A DNA stretch of 64,000 nt from Gordionus sp. m RMFG-2023 (GCF_954871325.1 NC_088777.1:40277366-40341365), one strand, 5' to 3'; counted from the stretch's first letter, positions 44,885-57,598 are shown. Notes: generated by a model not told the origin, from the sequence alone. Translations and numbers: made by a program.

Positions 44885-46859
44885 CTATAAGATATGGTAG
44901 AAATAAAACTGAAAGTAAATTGTGCTATTAAAATTAACCTGATATTTCTTTCTTTGGAATAATAAAATTGGTAAGTTTCATATTTATATCATAATTTTAA
45001 AAAAAATGACGAGTTTAAATTTTTATTTATTTATAGCATATTATTATTTTATTATTGCGCAAGACGCGTATTGATACATTTCAAAGAATCAACTATTGAT
45101 GCATATTTTTTGTTTAGGTAAAAATAAACGGTTTACCAAATCTTTTTGTTATTTATTCAAAATTTTATTCTCATGATAATCTTAAAATTAGTGACTAATT
45201 ATTTTATTTTAATTCATTTATTGAATTTGAAATTAACAACCAATTTCTAAAAAAATTGTAGCTGGTTTTGACAAAATGGATATATTTATATAATTTTCTT
45301 GTTATATTTTTTATAGCTCAGATTGACTGAATAGGTACATCCCTGTTATTAGTAAAATATGTATTCCAAGAAAAATATCACTTAAATTTTTATAAGATTT
45401 ATCCTACATTATATTAAATTGTTATTCATTCACTATGTGTCAGATTATATTGGTTCTCTAATGATAGAAACATGAGTGGATGTAGGTAAATTTATTTAAA
45501 AAAATAAGACATAATGAAATATCTTGCATGTATAATATTTATAAAGTCAAGTGATTATATTACAATTTTATTAAATGGTCTAAAAATAAATAATTTTATT
45601 TATTCACTACATATAGATAAAACCATGGATAAGATATGTCATCATTATACCACTTTTTTGCAACACTAGTTATTATATAAAATAAAAGGTAAATGGAAAT
45701 GTTTAGAATAAAAATAAAGAGAAGCTAAAAAATAATGGGAATACAAAAAAGAAGAAGAAAATATATATTTTTTTTAAATATATGACAAATAAATTATCAA
45801 AATATATACATTGTGCTTTTAAAATAGAGTTATTGAGAATATTCCTTTTTTGAATGACTTTATTGTAACTTTCTCTGAATTTGCTGGATGTCCTTTATTG
45901 AAATTTTTTTGGAGTCTATTTCCTTATTTGAAAAACTTTATTTTTTGATCAAAGCTTTACTCTTTTTGAATGAGAAAGAAAACCCTATAAATACTTTAAA
46001 TTCTATTCATTACATAGATGGTATCAATTTTGTCTTACAGAAAATCAACCACTACCTTAGTGTTGAGAAATTTAAAGATTACCCAAGGTAGTGGTGCTAA
46101 GGAAGTGTGATAAAGATAGGGCAAAAATTATTTTTTAGTTTCTGCAATTTCTATATAATGGTTAATAATTGATACTGTGAATTAGGCTATACATGAGTAA
46201 TATCAATAGAGGTGTTGGCCAACATGATTGCTTATGAATGAAGGATATTATATTAGTGTATTGTCATCTAGGTTTAACTTTGAACCAATACATAAATAAT
46301 TTACATTACATGTTTCTACTATTTAAGTGAAATTTATTTAAAATTTTTTTTATCTTTACCACCAGATAAAAATTATGTTCCCTAAAGGAACTTTTTAAAT
46401 AATAAGTCAGTTTAAAGAGAAAATTTTAAAAACCATTAATTTTAATTATAATACAAGAGCAACACAATAGGGGTTAGGAAATCTAAATATTATGTAAGTT
46501 TATCGATTAAAATGATGATATTTGTTGAAATTTTATTTTTGTTTATGTTAAAATAAATTTAAATTACATTCAAAAAGATAGCAGAAAATTATTCAGAAAT
46601 TAGTTTTATTTAAAAAATTATGACTATATGCAATATATAAATTTGGCCTATATTTAGATCATTGCATTATAATGGTCTATAATAATTGAATAATTTTTTT
46701 ACAGCAATATATTTTGCCCTATTTCTAAAAACTTAATAGATAACTTTCCAAATAATTTTATCCTACCTCTAACCTACACTCCCCTTAAATGACCTCCTTA
46801 ATGGAAGCAAACACCCCCCCCCCCCGCTCATGTAGATGTTGTCTGTGCAATTGCGCCAA
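44885..46859. other. AT-rich region with one unrecognised open frame
   Basis: A plus-strand frame at 45888-46091 encodes MSFIEIFLESISLFEKLYF and on to KINHYLSVEKFKDYPR. It has an in-frame stop just before the ATG and no recognisable domain, so it is not called a gene. The first exon of TASOR-like copy A should lie here or further right, but was not recognised. Confidence 0.3.
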
Positions 46860-47930
46860 TTTCTCATTAGGTCGTTCTATATTGGGAATTAAATCTATGT
46901 ATATTAAGCAGAGCTAGACCATTCAAATCAATTTCTGATGTCGTAATTAGATTAATTCTTTTTCTCAGTAACGAAGAAAAGGTCCTCTCATTTATGCTTG
47001 TACTAATTGTATTGTTGACAAAATATACAGTAATCATATTTCAAAAATGCTAAAATATATTTTAAAGTATGCAATGCTTCCATGGGTCTCTTGGATATAT
47101 TAATCTTTCGTATCTATATGTAACGTCAGAAATTAATTTTTCTTCAGATACATTTATAGTCTCTGAATTAAATTGTGCTAGGTGTTTATTAATATAAGAT
47201 TTAATCCTCAGACGGATTTCTAGGTATATTAATATCTGTAAATTGGATAGTTATTTGATAAATCCCAAATTATTGATTTGAAAAATGTATCCAAAAGTGA
47301 AATAATAACGGTTATTTTATAGTAATCCTTAAATAAGTCTAGGTGAATACTGGAATGATTTGTTTGTCTAGGAGTCGAGGCTTGCGAATCTCAAAATCAT
47401 AAATTTCGCTTTTGCCTCATCAATCACACAAATCTCGTAAAATTCTTGGTAGATATAATATTATTTGCAATTATTATAACCTCATCCAAATTCATATCAT
47501 CTTGTTTGAAAAATATTGCAAATTGTTATGTAACCTTCAGATTAAATATCTGGTTCTTCATGTCATTCCGATATTTCTTAAAGGGCCAGCTAAATAGGCT
47601 TTTTTATCTAAAAGTGCTGTAATTTCAAAGGTTCCATCTCGGGCATGATTTGCGCATTCTTTTTTCTTGTAGCACTAGAGGTCTCAGAAAAATAAATCTA
47701 TTCCGCAAATTCGGTTTCTTTGGATATCTGAACATTTCATAATAAACTCTAGAAATTTTGCCTAATCATAGTTTTTAATAGAAATAAATTTAATACAATT
47801 TTATTTTGTTGATAAAATTTTTATCCATCAGTCTTTAGAATTTAAAAAATTTAAGAAAATCTGCTTAAATTTTAGCTGGATAAAATTTTGCCAAGAGACG
47901 GGGTAGAAGAGGAGGGGAGGGGTGGGTGTA
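46860..47930 (-). mobile_element. decayed ZMYM-type hAT
   Basis: On the minus strand about 47045-46870 reads VYFVNNTISTSINERTFSSL and then RINLITTSEIDLNGLALLNI, ending HRFNS: the C-terminal dimerisation domain of hATs related to ZMYM-type host genes. Further inside, 47520-47590 resembles 56440-56520 of the related element in copy B. Runs of C (46816-46828) and of GGGGAGGGG (47906-47930) mark the approximate ends. No target duplication was resolved. Confidence 0.6.
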
Positions 47931-49745
47931 TCTTTATTTATGAACAAGAATAACAATCTTCAAAATTTTATAAATATAAGGTTATAAATAAATTTAAAAT
48001 TTCTTCTTTTATTATTTTCTGAAAGAGAAAGATGTAATATGACCTAGAGAGGCTATATCTACATCATTTATAAATCATAAAATATTACATAAGTCAAAGT
48101 TGATGTAAAAAATGTAAACATTGGTATTTAATTAATTTTAAGAACGTGTGCATTGAAAATCATACATTTATAATAATTATGGTCTGGATAGAATGGAACG
48201 ACATTAAAAAAATGAATAAAGATTGCATTACTCTATTCTCCTTTTATATTATAAATAAATAACATGATCAATAACTAATATCTGCAAAAATATATTTTAT
48301 AATGTTTACTGAAAACTATTTTATAGGCATCATTTATAATATAAAGACGTAATATTAGTTAATTTTAAATTCTCACTTCCATCAATATTATTGTCAAATC
48401 ACATTTTTTAAATTATATTTCTTATTCCCAACCAGAGAAATCACCTGAAGATTTGACGTTGCTTTTTAAACTTAAAAATTTCATTTCCAAAATTAGCAAA
48501 AATAGGATATTTAAATCGAGATTACCAAGAAATCCATAAAAATAGCATATCTTAAAAAATGTTCACGAAGCTCCCCAAAGTTATGGAATTTGACCCCATC
48601 CTCCCATTGCCCTTTCTCAAACGATCCCAATGATGCAAAGAGCATATGATTAGGCCTAATATCTATGTATAAGTTAATTAAAAAATAACAATTTTATTCA
48701 TATGTTGGGCTACAAGGAACAAAGAGCGCAGTTTTGTTTGCATTAAAACCACTATTTAAAAATTATCTGTTAAAAAAATTTAGTTATAGATTTTAAAAAA
48801 TAATACCGTCATATCTATCAAGAAAATAAATTTGAATTTGGTTTATAGTAGTAAAAATGTTTTATACAAAAAATTGAAGTTTTTGTTTTGTTATTGAATT
48901 CTCAAAACAAAAACTTCAGATTTTTGTTTGTATTTCTTTTATCCAAATTCAAATGTTGTCTACCCAGCCCTATTAACATATTCTTATATATTAGGAGCAA
49001 TGAATGCCTCCATTTTAAAAAATATAGGGTTGTTTAATTTCAGAAATAAATTATTTAAAAAAATCAATAATTTTTTGTTATTTTTTTTTAAAGCAGCCTT
49101 CACTCTGCTTGCTATAAAAAAATTGGTAATTTAAAAACAATCTGCAAAATGGTGAATACTAAAATATAAATTTAAAAGTAAAGAAAAAAGTCATCGTCAT
49201 TATTTTTACTCCATCCACTATTAAAAGTGTTGTAAACAATATTTTATTCTTTTTTCTTTATGATTTTCTTTCTATTCAACCTTAATTCATTTATTATGAA
49301 CCTTTCTTTTTTTTAAATATAAAAGTATGGCAATTTTTTAATTTTATTTTATCTCCGAACTTTTATTGCATCTTTTTTTATCGAGCCTTTCTTTAACAAT
49401 TATTTTTGTAAATTTTTTATTATATTATTTTAAAAACTCGAAATAATCACTTTTAGTACGCACAAAAATTGAGAGTTTTAAACGATTGCAAACGCAAATA
49501 ATGCATTTCGAGCACATTGGTAAAATTACCGTGGCGTTAGCAATTAGTTAAAAAAACGCTAACAGATTTGCTTTTTTCAAAACATTTTTTTATTCGTTAT
49601 TTTGTAATATATAATATGTAAAAATATAACTTAATTATCTTTCAAAATGAAATATTTAGAAATTAATGAAATAAACAAGCAGACGATATTAGAATGGTTA
49701 AAATGTTGAATCGACGATATTAATTAAAAATAAACCTCAAAAAAA
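47931..49745. other. AT-rich region, with one perfect-type hairpin
   Basis: No gene recognised. At 48877-48920 the arms gaagtttttgttttg and caaaacaaaaacttc form a 15-bp hairpin around a 12-14-base loop. A plus-strand frame at 48928-49134 shows no coding character. Confidence 0.45.
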
Positions 49746-50596
49746 GGGTTCCACGTCAATTCGGCGTGGAAAATTCGGCGCAAGACAATTTGGCCTGGCA
49801 ACGATTCAGCGCATCGTCAATTCAGCGCGGCGTCAATTCGGCGCGTATCCATTAGAGTTGCAATTTATTATAAATTAAAAAATATAAGGATGATTAAATA
49901 CAAGTCATTTTGAATGTTGGTATTATTAATTATTTCTTCATATTTATTTTTACAAAAATCTCAATTTTATTTACTAAATGTGTAATATCGAAAAAAATTA
50001 ACTAATATTTATACCTATTTCTTTAATGGACCAATTTACCACATTATAAGGTATGTTGATTAGTAGCCAATATTCTGTAAGACTGGAGATTTTGCGCATA
50101 GAAGGAAGAAAGAAAAAGAAAGATTTGACCTCTATCTCTAATCTTATATATTATTTTGGCTACAATTTTAATCAACCATTTTTAAAAATAGGCCCAAAAT
50201 ACCCCCCTGATAAGTAATATGCCCAAAATCTCAGCTTACATAACATTGGCTACTTATCAACATATCTTATGTAGTAAATTGGTCAACCAAAGAAATAGGT
50301 ATAAATATTGGTTGTTAATTTTTTTTTGATATTACACATTTAGTAAATAAAATTGAGATTTTTGTAAAAATAAATATGAAAATAATTAATAGGACCAACA
50401 TTCAAAATGATTTCTATTTAATCATCCTTATTTTTTTTTAAACTAAGTAATATATAATAAATTGCAACTGTAATAAATACGCGCTGAATTGTCGCCGCGC
50501 CGAATTGACGCTGCTCGGAATTGTCCGCCGCGTCTATTTGAAGCTGCGCTGAATTGTCGCCGTGCCGAATTTTCTGCCCCGAATTGACGTGAACCC
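49746..50596. mobile_element. Sola-related foldback element with GGCGC-rich ends
   Basis: The 851-bp element is almost a complete palindrome: GGGTTCCACGTCAATTCGGC at the left pairs with an end whose reverse complement is GGGTTCACGTCAATTCGGGG. The arms are about 350-400 bp each. The outer 110 bases of each arm repeat AATTCGGCGC-like words. The first 15 bases resemble the end of Sola-like element 1. Flanks are runs of A, so a 4-bp AAAA duplication is compatible but not testable. No coding content. Confidence 0.8.
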
Positions 50597-51213
50597 AAAA
50601 AATATGGCAAAACGCAAACGCTCAATATGTGCCCACTATAAGGCTTGATTATTTAAAATGAAAATTCAATTTATATAAAATAAAATTTAAATTACATTAA
50701 CTAACTCGTATTATATATTTTTTAAATATTAATAAAATGAATTTTAACTATCTCGAATAAGTATGTTCTTCTCAGAGTTTGAAAAAAAATTCAAAGATTA
50801 TTTTAAAATTCTTTTACGCCCAAGATTTTGAACAAAAAAATCTTTGAGGATCACAAAATGGAAGACTTTTAAAAAGTGCGAATTTTATATATAAAATTTG
50901 TGATTTCATTATGAATGTTTTTTTTATGCATAGTAACACAGAAGATTTATTTATACAAGATTTTTTGGTAAAAAAGATTTGGAATAAAATTTGATCAAAA
51001 TCCTGTTTATCTTTTAAAAAATTTTATGTTGAAGAGGATTTTAAACTTCGGTTCATCTTATATTAACTAAATCGAGTTATTTTTTGGATAAATAAAGAGA
51101 ATATTTTTTATATAATTGCAATTATTCGAAAAGATTAATACATTTAAGACGAATTTTTAATATAAATTATTAAATAAAATTAATTTAATAAACTTTTTTT
51201 AGGTAATTTAAAG
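50597..51213. other. AT-rich DNA before the unrecognised host exon
   Basis: It is probably intron of the gene whose last exons lie at 51214-51484. No further exon was recognised. Confidence 0.3.
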
Positions 51214-51414
51214 AAGTTTATACCTTCCATACTTCACGAATCAGGGATAGACTATCATTTGGTCCTCAAAATTATATTTATCCTTTAGGATTATTTTATC
51301 CTTATTTTGATAAATCGGAAGTGGACGAGCCTTATCATAGGTTTTCTCCTAACGATTTTTTGTTGTGGTTAAATGCAGTTACCGAGGCGTGGTACAGTGA
51401 ATGGGGTAATCAAG
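51214..51414 (+). CDS. unrecognised host gene, penultimate exon
   Basis: The plus strand encodes 66 codons, VYTFHTSRIRDRLSFGPQN then YIYPLGLFYPYFDKSEVDEP and DFLLWLNAVTEAWYSEWGNQ, up to a donor gtaaat at 51415. Richness in Tyr, Phe, Trp and Pro and moderate GC point to true coding. The start is uncertain: the stronger-looking acceptor at 51202 would put a stop in frame, so the acceptor ending at 51213 is preferred. The 50-bp intron 51415-51464 ends in atgcag. I do not recognise the protein. Confidence 0.6.
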
Positions 51415-51464
51415 GTAAATTTTAAAATACAGTTAAAGTTTTCCTCTTTTTTTAAAATATGCAG

Positions 51465-51484
51465 ATTCTAAGTCCTATTATTGA
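51465..51484 (+). CDS. unrecognised host gene, last exon
   Basis: Joining to the previous exon completes GAT and then encodes SKSYY and TGA, giving a C-terminus WGNQDSKSYY. The phase fits. The gene is tail-to-tail with TASOR-like copy B, whose stop is 790 bp away. Confidence 0.5.
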
Positions 51485-52118
51485 TATGACTGAATCCTCC
51501 AAAATCCTGTAATAACAATCGTAGTCGATCCCTTACTGTTCCAAAATCCTGTTACACTTGACATAAAGGCAATTATTCGTAGAGCCAGACCTGCTCTTTT
51601 TACAAGAAATATAAATTATAGGTTTTATAAAAATAAATAGAAAAATATTTTCCCTCGTTTTTGCGAGTCTCAAAAGGTTACACTAAAATTAAAATTCAGG
51701 CCAGTTTTCATTTTAAGATATAAAAATATGAGATGGTTTACTTTTTTAAATCGAGAACATTCAATTAAGGTGGGTTTAGTAATTCTATATACATAATTTT
51801 TTAATAAATGCGAGCTTCACTGTATGAATTGACCAAACCAAAGAACCGTTCTAAATTGAACCTTAACCGAATCAAAAAGAATATATCCATAATTTTCATC
51901 GATCCCCTTATTTTAAATATTTTTAGTAGTAATTAATCTATTCGCATATTCATTAGAATAAAACTTATACTTATTTTATATAACACTAATATTTCCAAAT
52001 TAAACCCGAATGAACCTTTGCAATTTTTACATAACCTTTCTTCATAAAATTCTTTGGGCCCCTAATAAATTTAAGAAAATAATTTCTGAACTCTTAAACA
52101 AATATAATATTATAACCT
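51485..52118. other. intergenic spacer
   Basis: It contains an open stretch (about 51495-51640) reading VVDPLLFQNPVTLDIKAII and onward to RNINYRFYKNK, which is not convincingly an exon. Otherwise AT-rich DNA. The duplicated block begins at about 52119. Confidence 0.35.
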
Positions 52119-52272
52119 TTTTTTTAATCAAATTTATTTTTAAGTTACAAAAATATTAATAAAATAAACATTGGAAATTACAATATTATGATGATATATA
52201 AACTATTTTTCTTTAACATTATAATATATAATATAATATTTATATAAATTAATATTGCTATAACAATAAATG

Positions 52273-53149
52273 TTAGGGGGTATCAATATAATCATCTAGA
52301 AACACCGGAATAATGCCATTGAATGCACTGACGACAGTTTTAAGTTCGGCCGATTTTCGACGTCGAGGATCATATTTTTCTTTTTTGTGTTTTTTGTCTA
52401 CGGGAATAATTATCGGCAAATCGTTTAAAGTTATAAGGGCCCGGCCATGAAACTTTAGGTTTTCATATTTCGATTTAATAAGCAAATTTTGTTCATTGCA
52501 ATCAATCCCTTCGTATTCCTGAATATCTATATCACTTATGTTGTTAATATCATCATCATCATAGTTGTCGAGATTGTTTTTGTGTTGTCTCAGCAACCTG
52601 GGATCAATCCTTTTGGAGGAACGGGATGTTGAAGCCGCGTCTAGACCATTTTCTGGACTACCTTCAGAGACATCTTTCTTTCTCTTTCTTTCATTAACGC
52701 TATATTTATGTTCCGTGTACGAAGCCGTGGGAGAGGAGGTCGGATAATTGAGGGAATAATTGTCAATTTCCATATTATCTTCGGTATACTCGGTTTTAAG
52801 GTCGCTTATATTACATTTATTTTCATTCTCGTTATCATCGTCGGGGTTCCTGAGATTTTCAACCAAATCCTCAATGGTTCGCTGTAGTTCTGATTGTAAA
52901 ATCTGTGGATTATCGGAAGGTAAATCGGAATTAAATTCTGATATGTATTGAACCATGAAGTCTATTGTTTTATGAATCGAATTCTTACTATCGACCTGGT
53001 TAAATTTTTCATCTAAAGTCGAGAGAATTTTTAACATGATTGAAAATATAAAGTTATAAAAGTCGACGCCTTGGTCCAAGCCTAATTGGCCTATTAGTTG
53101 GTTACATTTGTCCAGGATGGATGTATTATTAACCTTATCATTATATAAC
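52273..53149 (-). CDS. TASOR-like protein copy B, last exon
   Basis: Same structure as the last exon of copy A (acidic and basic low-complexity tail with SSKRIDPRLLRQHKNN). Of about 290 residues only about five differ. The intron before it (53150-53199) is identical to that of A. The 3' UTR is nearly identical too, apart from short deletions that remove one AATAAA. Confidence 0.88.
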
Positions 53150-53199
53150 CTATTTAAAAAAAAAATTATTTGGCTGATTAGATTTGTTAAATAACATAC

Positions 53200-53798
53200 A
53201 TGGTATTTGTGAATGTGACTGCATTGTTTGAATTTGTTGTTGATAAAACATTGGCATAGCATAAACCAATGTTGGGATATTGATTGTTAGATGTTATATA
53301 GGTATTATTGTAATTTACATCTCTGTTATACGTATTCACGTGTAATAAATTTTGATTGTAAGCATCATGATAATTGTAAGGCAATTGGGTGACCGTAGTA
53401 TTATGAATGAGATTCTCATTTCTGATATATGGAAGGCTTTGATTAGGAATAGGAACATCGGTTATTATGACCGGGAAATTAGGACGCGGACCATTTATTT
53501 CTGGCTTGGGGTAAAGGGGTATCAAAGAATGTCGGCGTTCATCGACATCTTTTGTAGATATCTCAGGTTTGACAATAGAGGGTGGCTCTGGTTGAGAGAT
53601 CGATCCACTCTTGTTTACTAGGGTAGAAATTTTGTTTCCTTTTTTTCCATGAATGGGATTATTATAAATATTGTTGTGAATCAATCGTTCGAAGCGCTGG
53701 TTGGGTTGTTTAGTGTAATAAATGACAGCATAAGGTGATATATTTCGCGGATATTGAATTAGGGAGAGATTCTTCATATCGTATTCATAGATATAAAT
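53200..53798 (-). CDS. TASOR-like protein copy B, exon completing the pseudo-PARP domain
   Basis: It starts IYIYEYDMKNLSL as in A and keeps YPRNISPYAVIYYTKQ. Differences from A are about three residues (for example Ser to Pro in SQPEPP and Pro to Thr near the end). Phase 0 in, phase 2 out. Confidence 0.88.
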
Positions 53799-53973
53799 CT
53801 AAAGGACAAAAATTTTTTTAAAAATAATCATCATTAAAAAAATCTAGTAAATAAATTATAAAAATTTGCAAAAAAACGTAGAACAATGAAATATAGCCCT
53901 AAATTTACTAAAGCCTTAAATATAATGGTAAATCTTCTTTGATTCAGTTTCTGAACTCAACTAAAATTATAAC

Positions 53974-54295
53974 TAGGGATGTACCGATATTTTTTTATTG
54001 TATCGGGTCGATTTTACGTCTTTTAATAATATCGGCGATAGATCCGTTAAAATGGCGTCTTTAAATTTATTAATATTTAAGAAAATGTATCTAAATGATA
54101 ATTTAATCAAAATTTGATAATAGTATATTTTTAAATGACTTATCTATGTATAATAAAAGCTAAAATATATTATTAATATAACTAACAAAATAAGATTAGT
54201 GATATTGTATCGCTGATCGGCCGATATCAATTTAATATCGGCAATAAGGTATCGGATCTGACAGGCCTTTCAAAAGTGTAATCAGTAGACACCTA
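53974..54295. mobile_element. hAT element of the TAGGGATG family in TASOR-like copy B
   Basis: The ends TAGGGATGTACCGATATTT and (reverse complement) TAGGTGTCTACTGATTACAC are flanked by ATTATAAC and ATTAAAAC, 7 of 8 identical. It occupies the same intron position as the element at 36341-40599 in A. It is a short internally deleted copy. Confidence 0.85.
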
Positions 54296-54917
54296 ATTAA
54301 AACAAAACTATTTTTTAACCATTTCCGGCGTGAATAACAAATTGCTCATAATTTTTTAAAAATAATATTATGTAAGCGTGGAGATTTTGCTCATATATGA
54401 CTGAAAGGTTTGGACATCTATTGGCCAAATCTCGAGGCTTATATAATATTATTTTGGCTAAAATTTTAATCGGGCCATTTTTAAAAATCGACCCGAATCT
54501 GGCATTTTAACAACACTACTCCCAGTATCGGTAAGCGTAGCAATTAAAAAAAATTAAATAGAACATGATTTGAGTGAACCTGTATCTTATTTATTTAGTT
54601 TTAATCATTCATAATTTTACAGCTTTAAAAACATAAAACTTTATCTTTTTTTTTAAATTTTTCATTAGTAAATTTAAAAATAACAAATACCATATTAGTT
54701 AGATTCTTGTTTCAAATATAAATTTATCAATTGTGTAGTAATTTTGAATGTGCGGGCATTAAGTTTAAATTTAATATTTTGTAAGTGGTTTCCAATTTAT
54801 ATTATCACATCTGAAAGGGTTTAAGCATCTTTTTTAAAAAATAGATTTATACCAATCAAATATTTCAACGGTAGAATTTTATATTATTAGATCAAATGTA
54901 TATATTTGTGCGCTCAC

Positions 54918-55061
54918 CATAGATTTATCTCTTTTAAGGGAAATAGATTTTTCATCTGGTATAGGCTTTTGATCAGGTATATGAGAGTCGTGGATTGGGG
55001 ATGGGTCAACTTCGTTCTCCTCACCATTAACAACAACCGTCTGTATTCGACCCAATAAAAC
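54918..55061 (-). CDS. TASOR-like protein copy B, exon in the pseudo-PARP domain
   Basis: 48 codons as in A, reading VLLGRIQTVVVNGEENE. The acidic segment differs (EENEV for EDNGI). The donor is gtgagc, closer to consensus than gtcagt in A. The intron after it is 1.1 kb and contains the shared hAT. Confidence 0.88.
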
Positions 55062-55108
55062 CTATAAAAATTTTTTTTATTTAGGGTTAACGTTATTATG
55101 ATAATAAC

Positions 55109-55474
55109 TTTGAATATGATAAGACAAGATATTTGTTCGCCTTTATCTAGTTTGAAAGTGTAGGGAGGAAAATCGGAGGTCCATAAACGATTACCATACG
55201 TGTCCGTATGGTAATTTCTTTTATTGATCTTAGAGTCTAAAATGCACGTGTCGGCATAACGAAATAAATGTACTCCCTTTTCCCAGGAACCAAGAATAGA
55301 TTTTTTCAAATTACCAATCTCTAAGCTTCCATTGGCTATCGTATTGACTTTATCGAGCGGTACGAATGAAAACGCGTAAATTTCTTGTGGAGATCTTCCG
55401 CTGAGAAACTTTTTCATCTCATATTTTTTTTCAAGGTATTTTTCCTCACCCTTTTTATTGACGAATATTTGAGT
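55109..55474 (-). CDS. TASOR-like protein copy B, main pseudo-PARP exon
   Basis: 122 codons, one fewer than A (NTIANGS for NTIANDGS). It keeps the GVHLFRYADTCI and IIFK motifs. Several replacements lie in the loop region (GNRLWTSDFPPYTFKLDK against GKHLWTSDTPPYTFKLNK). The 47-bp intron at 55062-55108 is clearly diverged from that of A, unlike the intron further 3'. The preceding exon (44766-44884 in A) would lie outside the window. Confidence 0.9.
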
Positions 55475-55576
55475 CTAATAATAAAAATTTTTAAAATAAA
55501 TATATTTGAAACATAAAACACTTGATCAATTAAAAAAATCTCACAAAATGTGGAATACAATATATTAAGTAAGCAG

Positions 55577-55604
<28 letters not shown>
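55577..55604. repeat. (TA)n microsatellite
   Basis: About 14 TA units; not expanded at the paralogous position in copy A. Confidence 0.8.
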
Positions 55605-55607
<3 letters not shown>

Positions 55608-56115
55608 TGAAACAACATTATTTGTTCTTTTTCTCCTTTATAATTTAATAAAGTTATAATCAATAATGGAAATCTAGGATGTAAGCAGGGATGGGCAAAT
55701 TCTTCTCAAGAAAATATATTCAAATAAAAATTTTTTCTCAATAAAATATAAATTTCCCAACAAAATATATTCAAATATAATTTTATATCCAAAAATCCAA
55801 ACATTGGAAGCCAAATAATTTCTTTTTTCAAGCTATAAAATACAAATTTTTATTATGCTAACCCCCTTCTCCCTTCTTTAAAAATTTATTTTTATTTTTT
55901 GTATTAATATAAAAATAATATATATGGTTAACATGACAAATCAACATGAGTTTCAACTCGACTCCCTCAGATTTTTCCAAAATTTTTACTAGATGTTACA
56001 TATATTATAACTAAGAAAAAAATATAATTAGATTTCAACCCCAACTAGCGGCTGAAATATGTGCCACTAAATATCGGAAAAATGGGGCATTTTGGACAAA
56101 ATGCTATTTTTGGAT

Positions 56116-57598
56116 GGCGCGTAGCCAGTTGGGGATGGGAGAGGGAGAGCCACGCTGTATCAAGTTAGCAAAATGTTAAAATATTTATTTCTTTTATATT
56201 ATTTAATCTCAAGAAATTTTAAAGTTTATTTTCTTAAACTTTTTAAACCTTAAATACTAATGGATATAAGAAAATTATCAACCAAAAAAAAATTCTATCT
56301 GATTATCTTTACTAAAAACTAAGATTAGAAAATTTCTAGAGTGTATGATTATAAATATTTCTGAGACTTTTTATGCTATAGAAAAATTAAGCTGCAAAAA
56401 GCCTCCATGACAAGATGGAGCCTTCTACATAAAGCTATTACAAATTTTTTAAGATCTAGAAGAACCCATTTTGTATGCCCGTGGAGAAATATCAGAATCA
56501 CTTGAAACAGATATTTCATCTGAAACTGATACATTGATTTAATATGACTGCCGATTTTTTTCATTGGAATGTATTAATAAATTATTTATTACACAACAAT
56601 TTTATGCAATATTTTTCAAAAAATGGATTTGGTTGAAGTTATGATAATATCGACCAGAAATTTTTCGAGATTCATCTGATTGTTGAGCGAATGCAAAATT
56701 ATATGTTTTTGAGATTCAAAAGCCTCGATTTCACCGACAAACAAATCGTTGTTTGTATTAACGTGGACTCAATTGAGGATTATTATAATATAACAGTTTT
56801 TATTCCACTTATGAACGATTAGCGATTTATTATTTGGCTCTATCCAATTTACAATTATATCTTATAACTTCTTTAATCTGAGGTATATCACATCTTGATA
56901 TTGAAAAATTAAATATTTAGCTAAATTTTATTTATAGGTTATAAATGTACATGAAGGCCAATTAATTTCAGAATTTCAATGGTATGGAAGATTCATATTT
57001 GTAAATAATCCTTCAAGGAATACAAGTGAAGCATTGCTTACTTTAAAATATATTTTATAAGTTTTTCCAAATATATTAAAATTACTGTATATTTTGCCAA
57101 TGATATCAATTAGTATAAGTACAAATAAGAGAAACTTTTACTCATTACAGATAATAAAACCTATATCAAAAGTATAACATCTTAAAATTGATTGAATAGA
57201 CTAGTTTTACTCATGGAGATCTTCTAATACACAGAACAAATTACTAAAAATTGGCCCAATTGCAAAGAAGAATAAATTTTCATTTATTAATAATATTTTG
57301 ATTAACTTTTTAAATCATTATAAAATATTTAATTTTATATTTTATTGTGATTTAGATACAGATTTATATAGCTATATTTATTTTTTAACAGTATTAAATT
57401 CGCTCTTAATATTTTGTATTTTCCAATATTTTATTATTTGTGTTATATGATAATTTTTAATATTTTATATAATGATTAGTTCTAATAAATCTTATATCAT
57501 TAGTTCTGATAAATTTTTAATGCTCAAAAAAAACCATTTCAATATAAAAAATTATCCCCCCCCCTCCATTCCCATATAAATTTTATGGTTACGCGCCT
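56116..57598 (+). mobile_element. ZMYM-type hAT nested in Sola-like element 3
   Basis: Inverted ends GGCGCGTAGCCAG and (reverse complement) AGGCGCGTAACCATA, with TTTTGGAT / GTTTGGAT flanks (7 of 8). On the plus strand about 57000-57150 keeps SEALLTLKYIL and LYILPMISISISTNKRNFYS, a worn hAT dimerisation domain. Pieces around 56440-56520 resemble 47520-47590. A C-run marks the right end. Non-functional. Confidence 0.72.
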
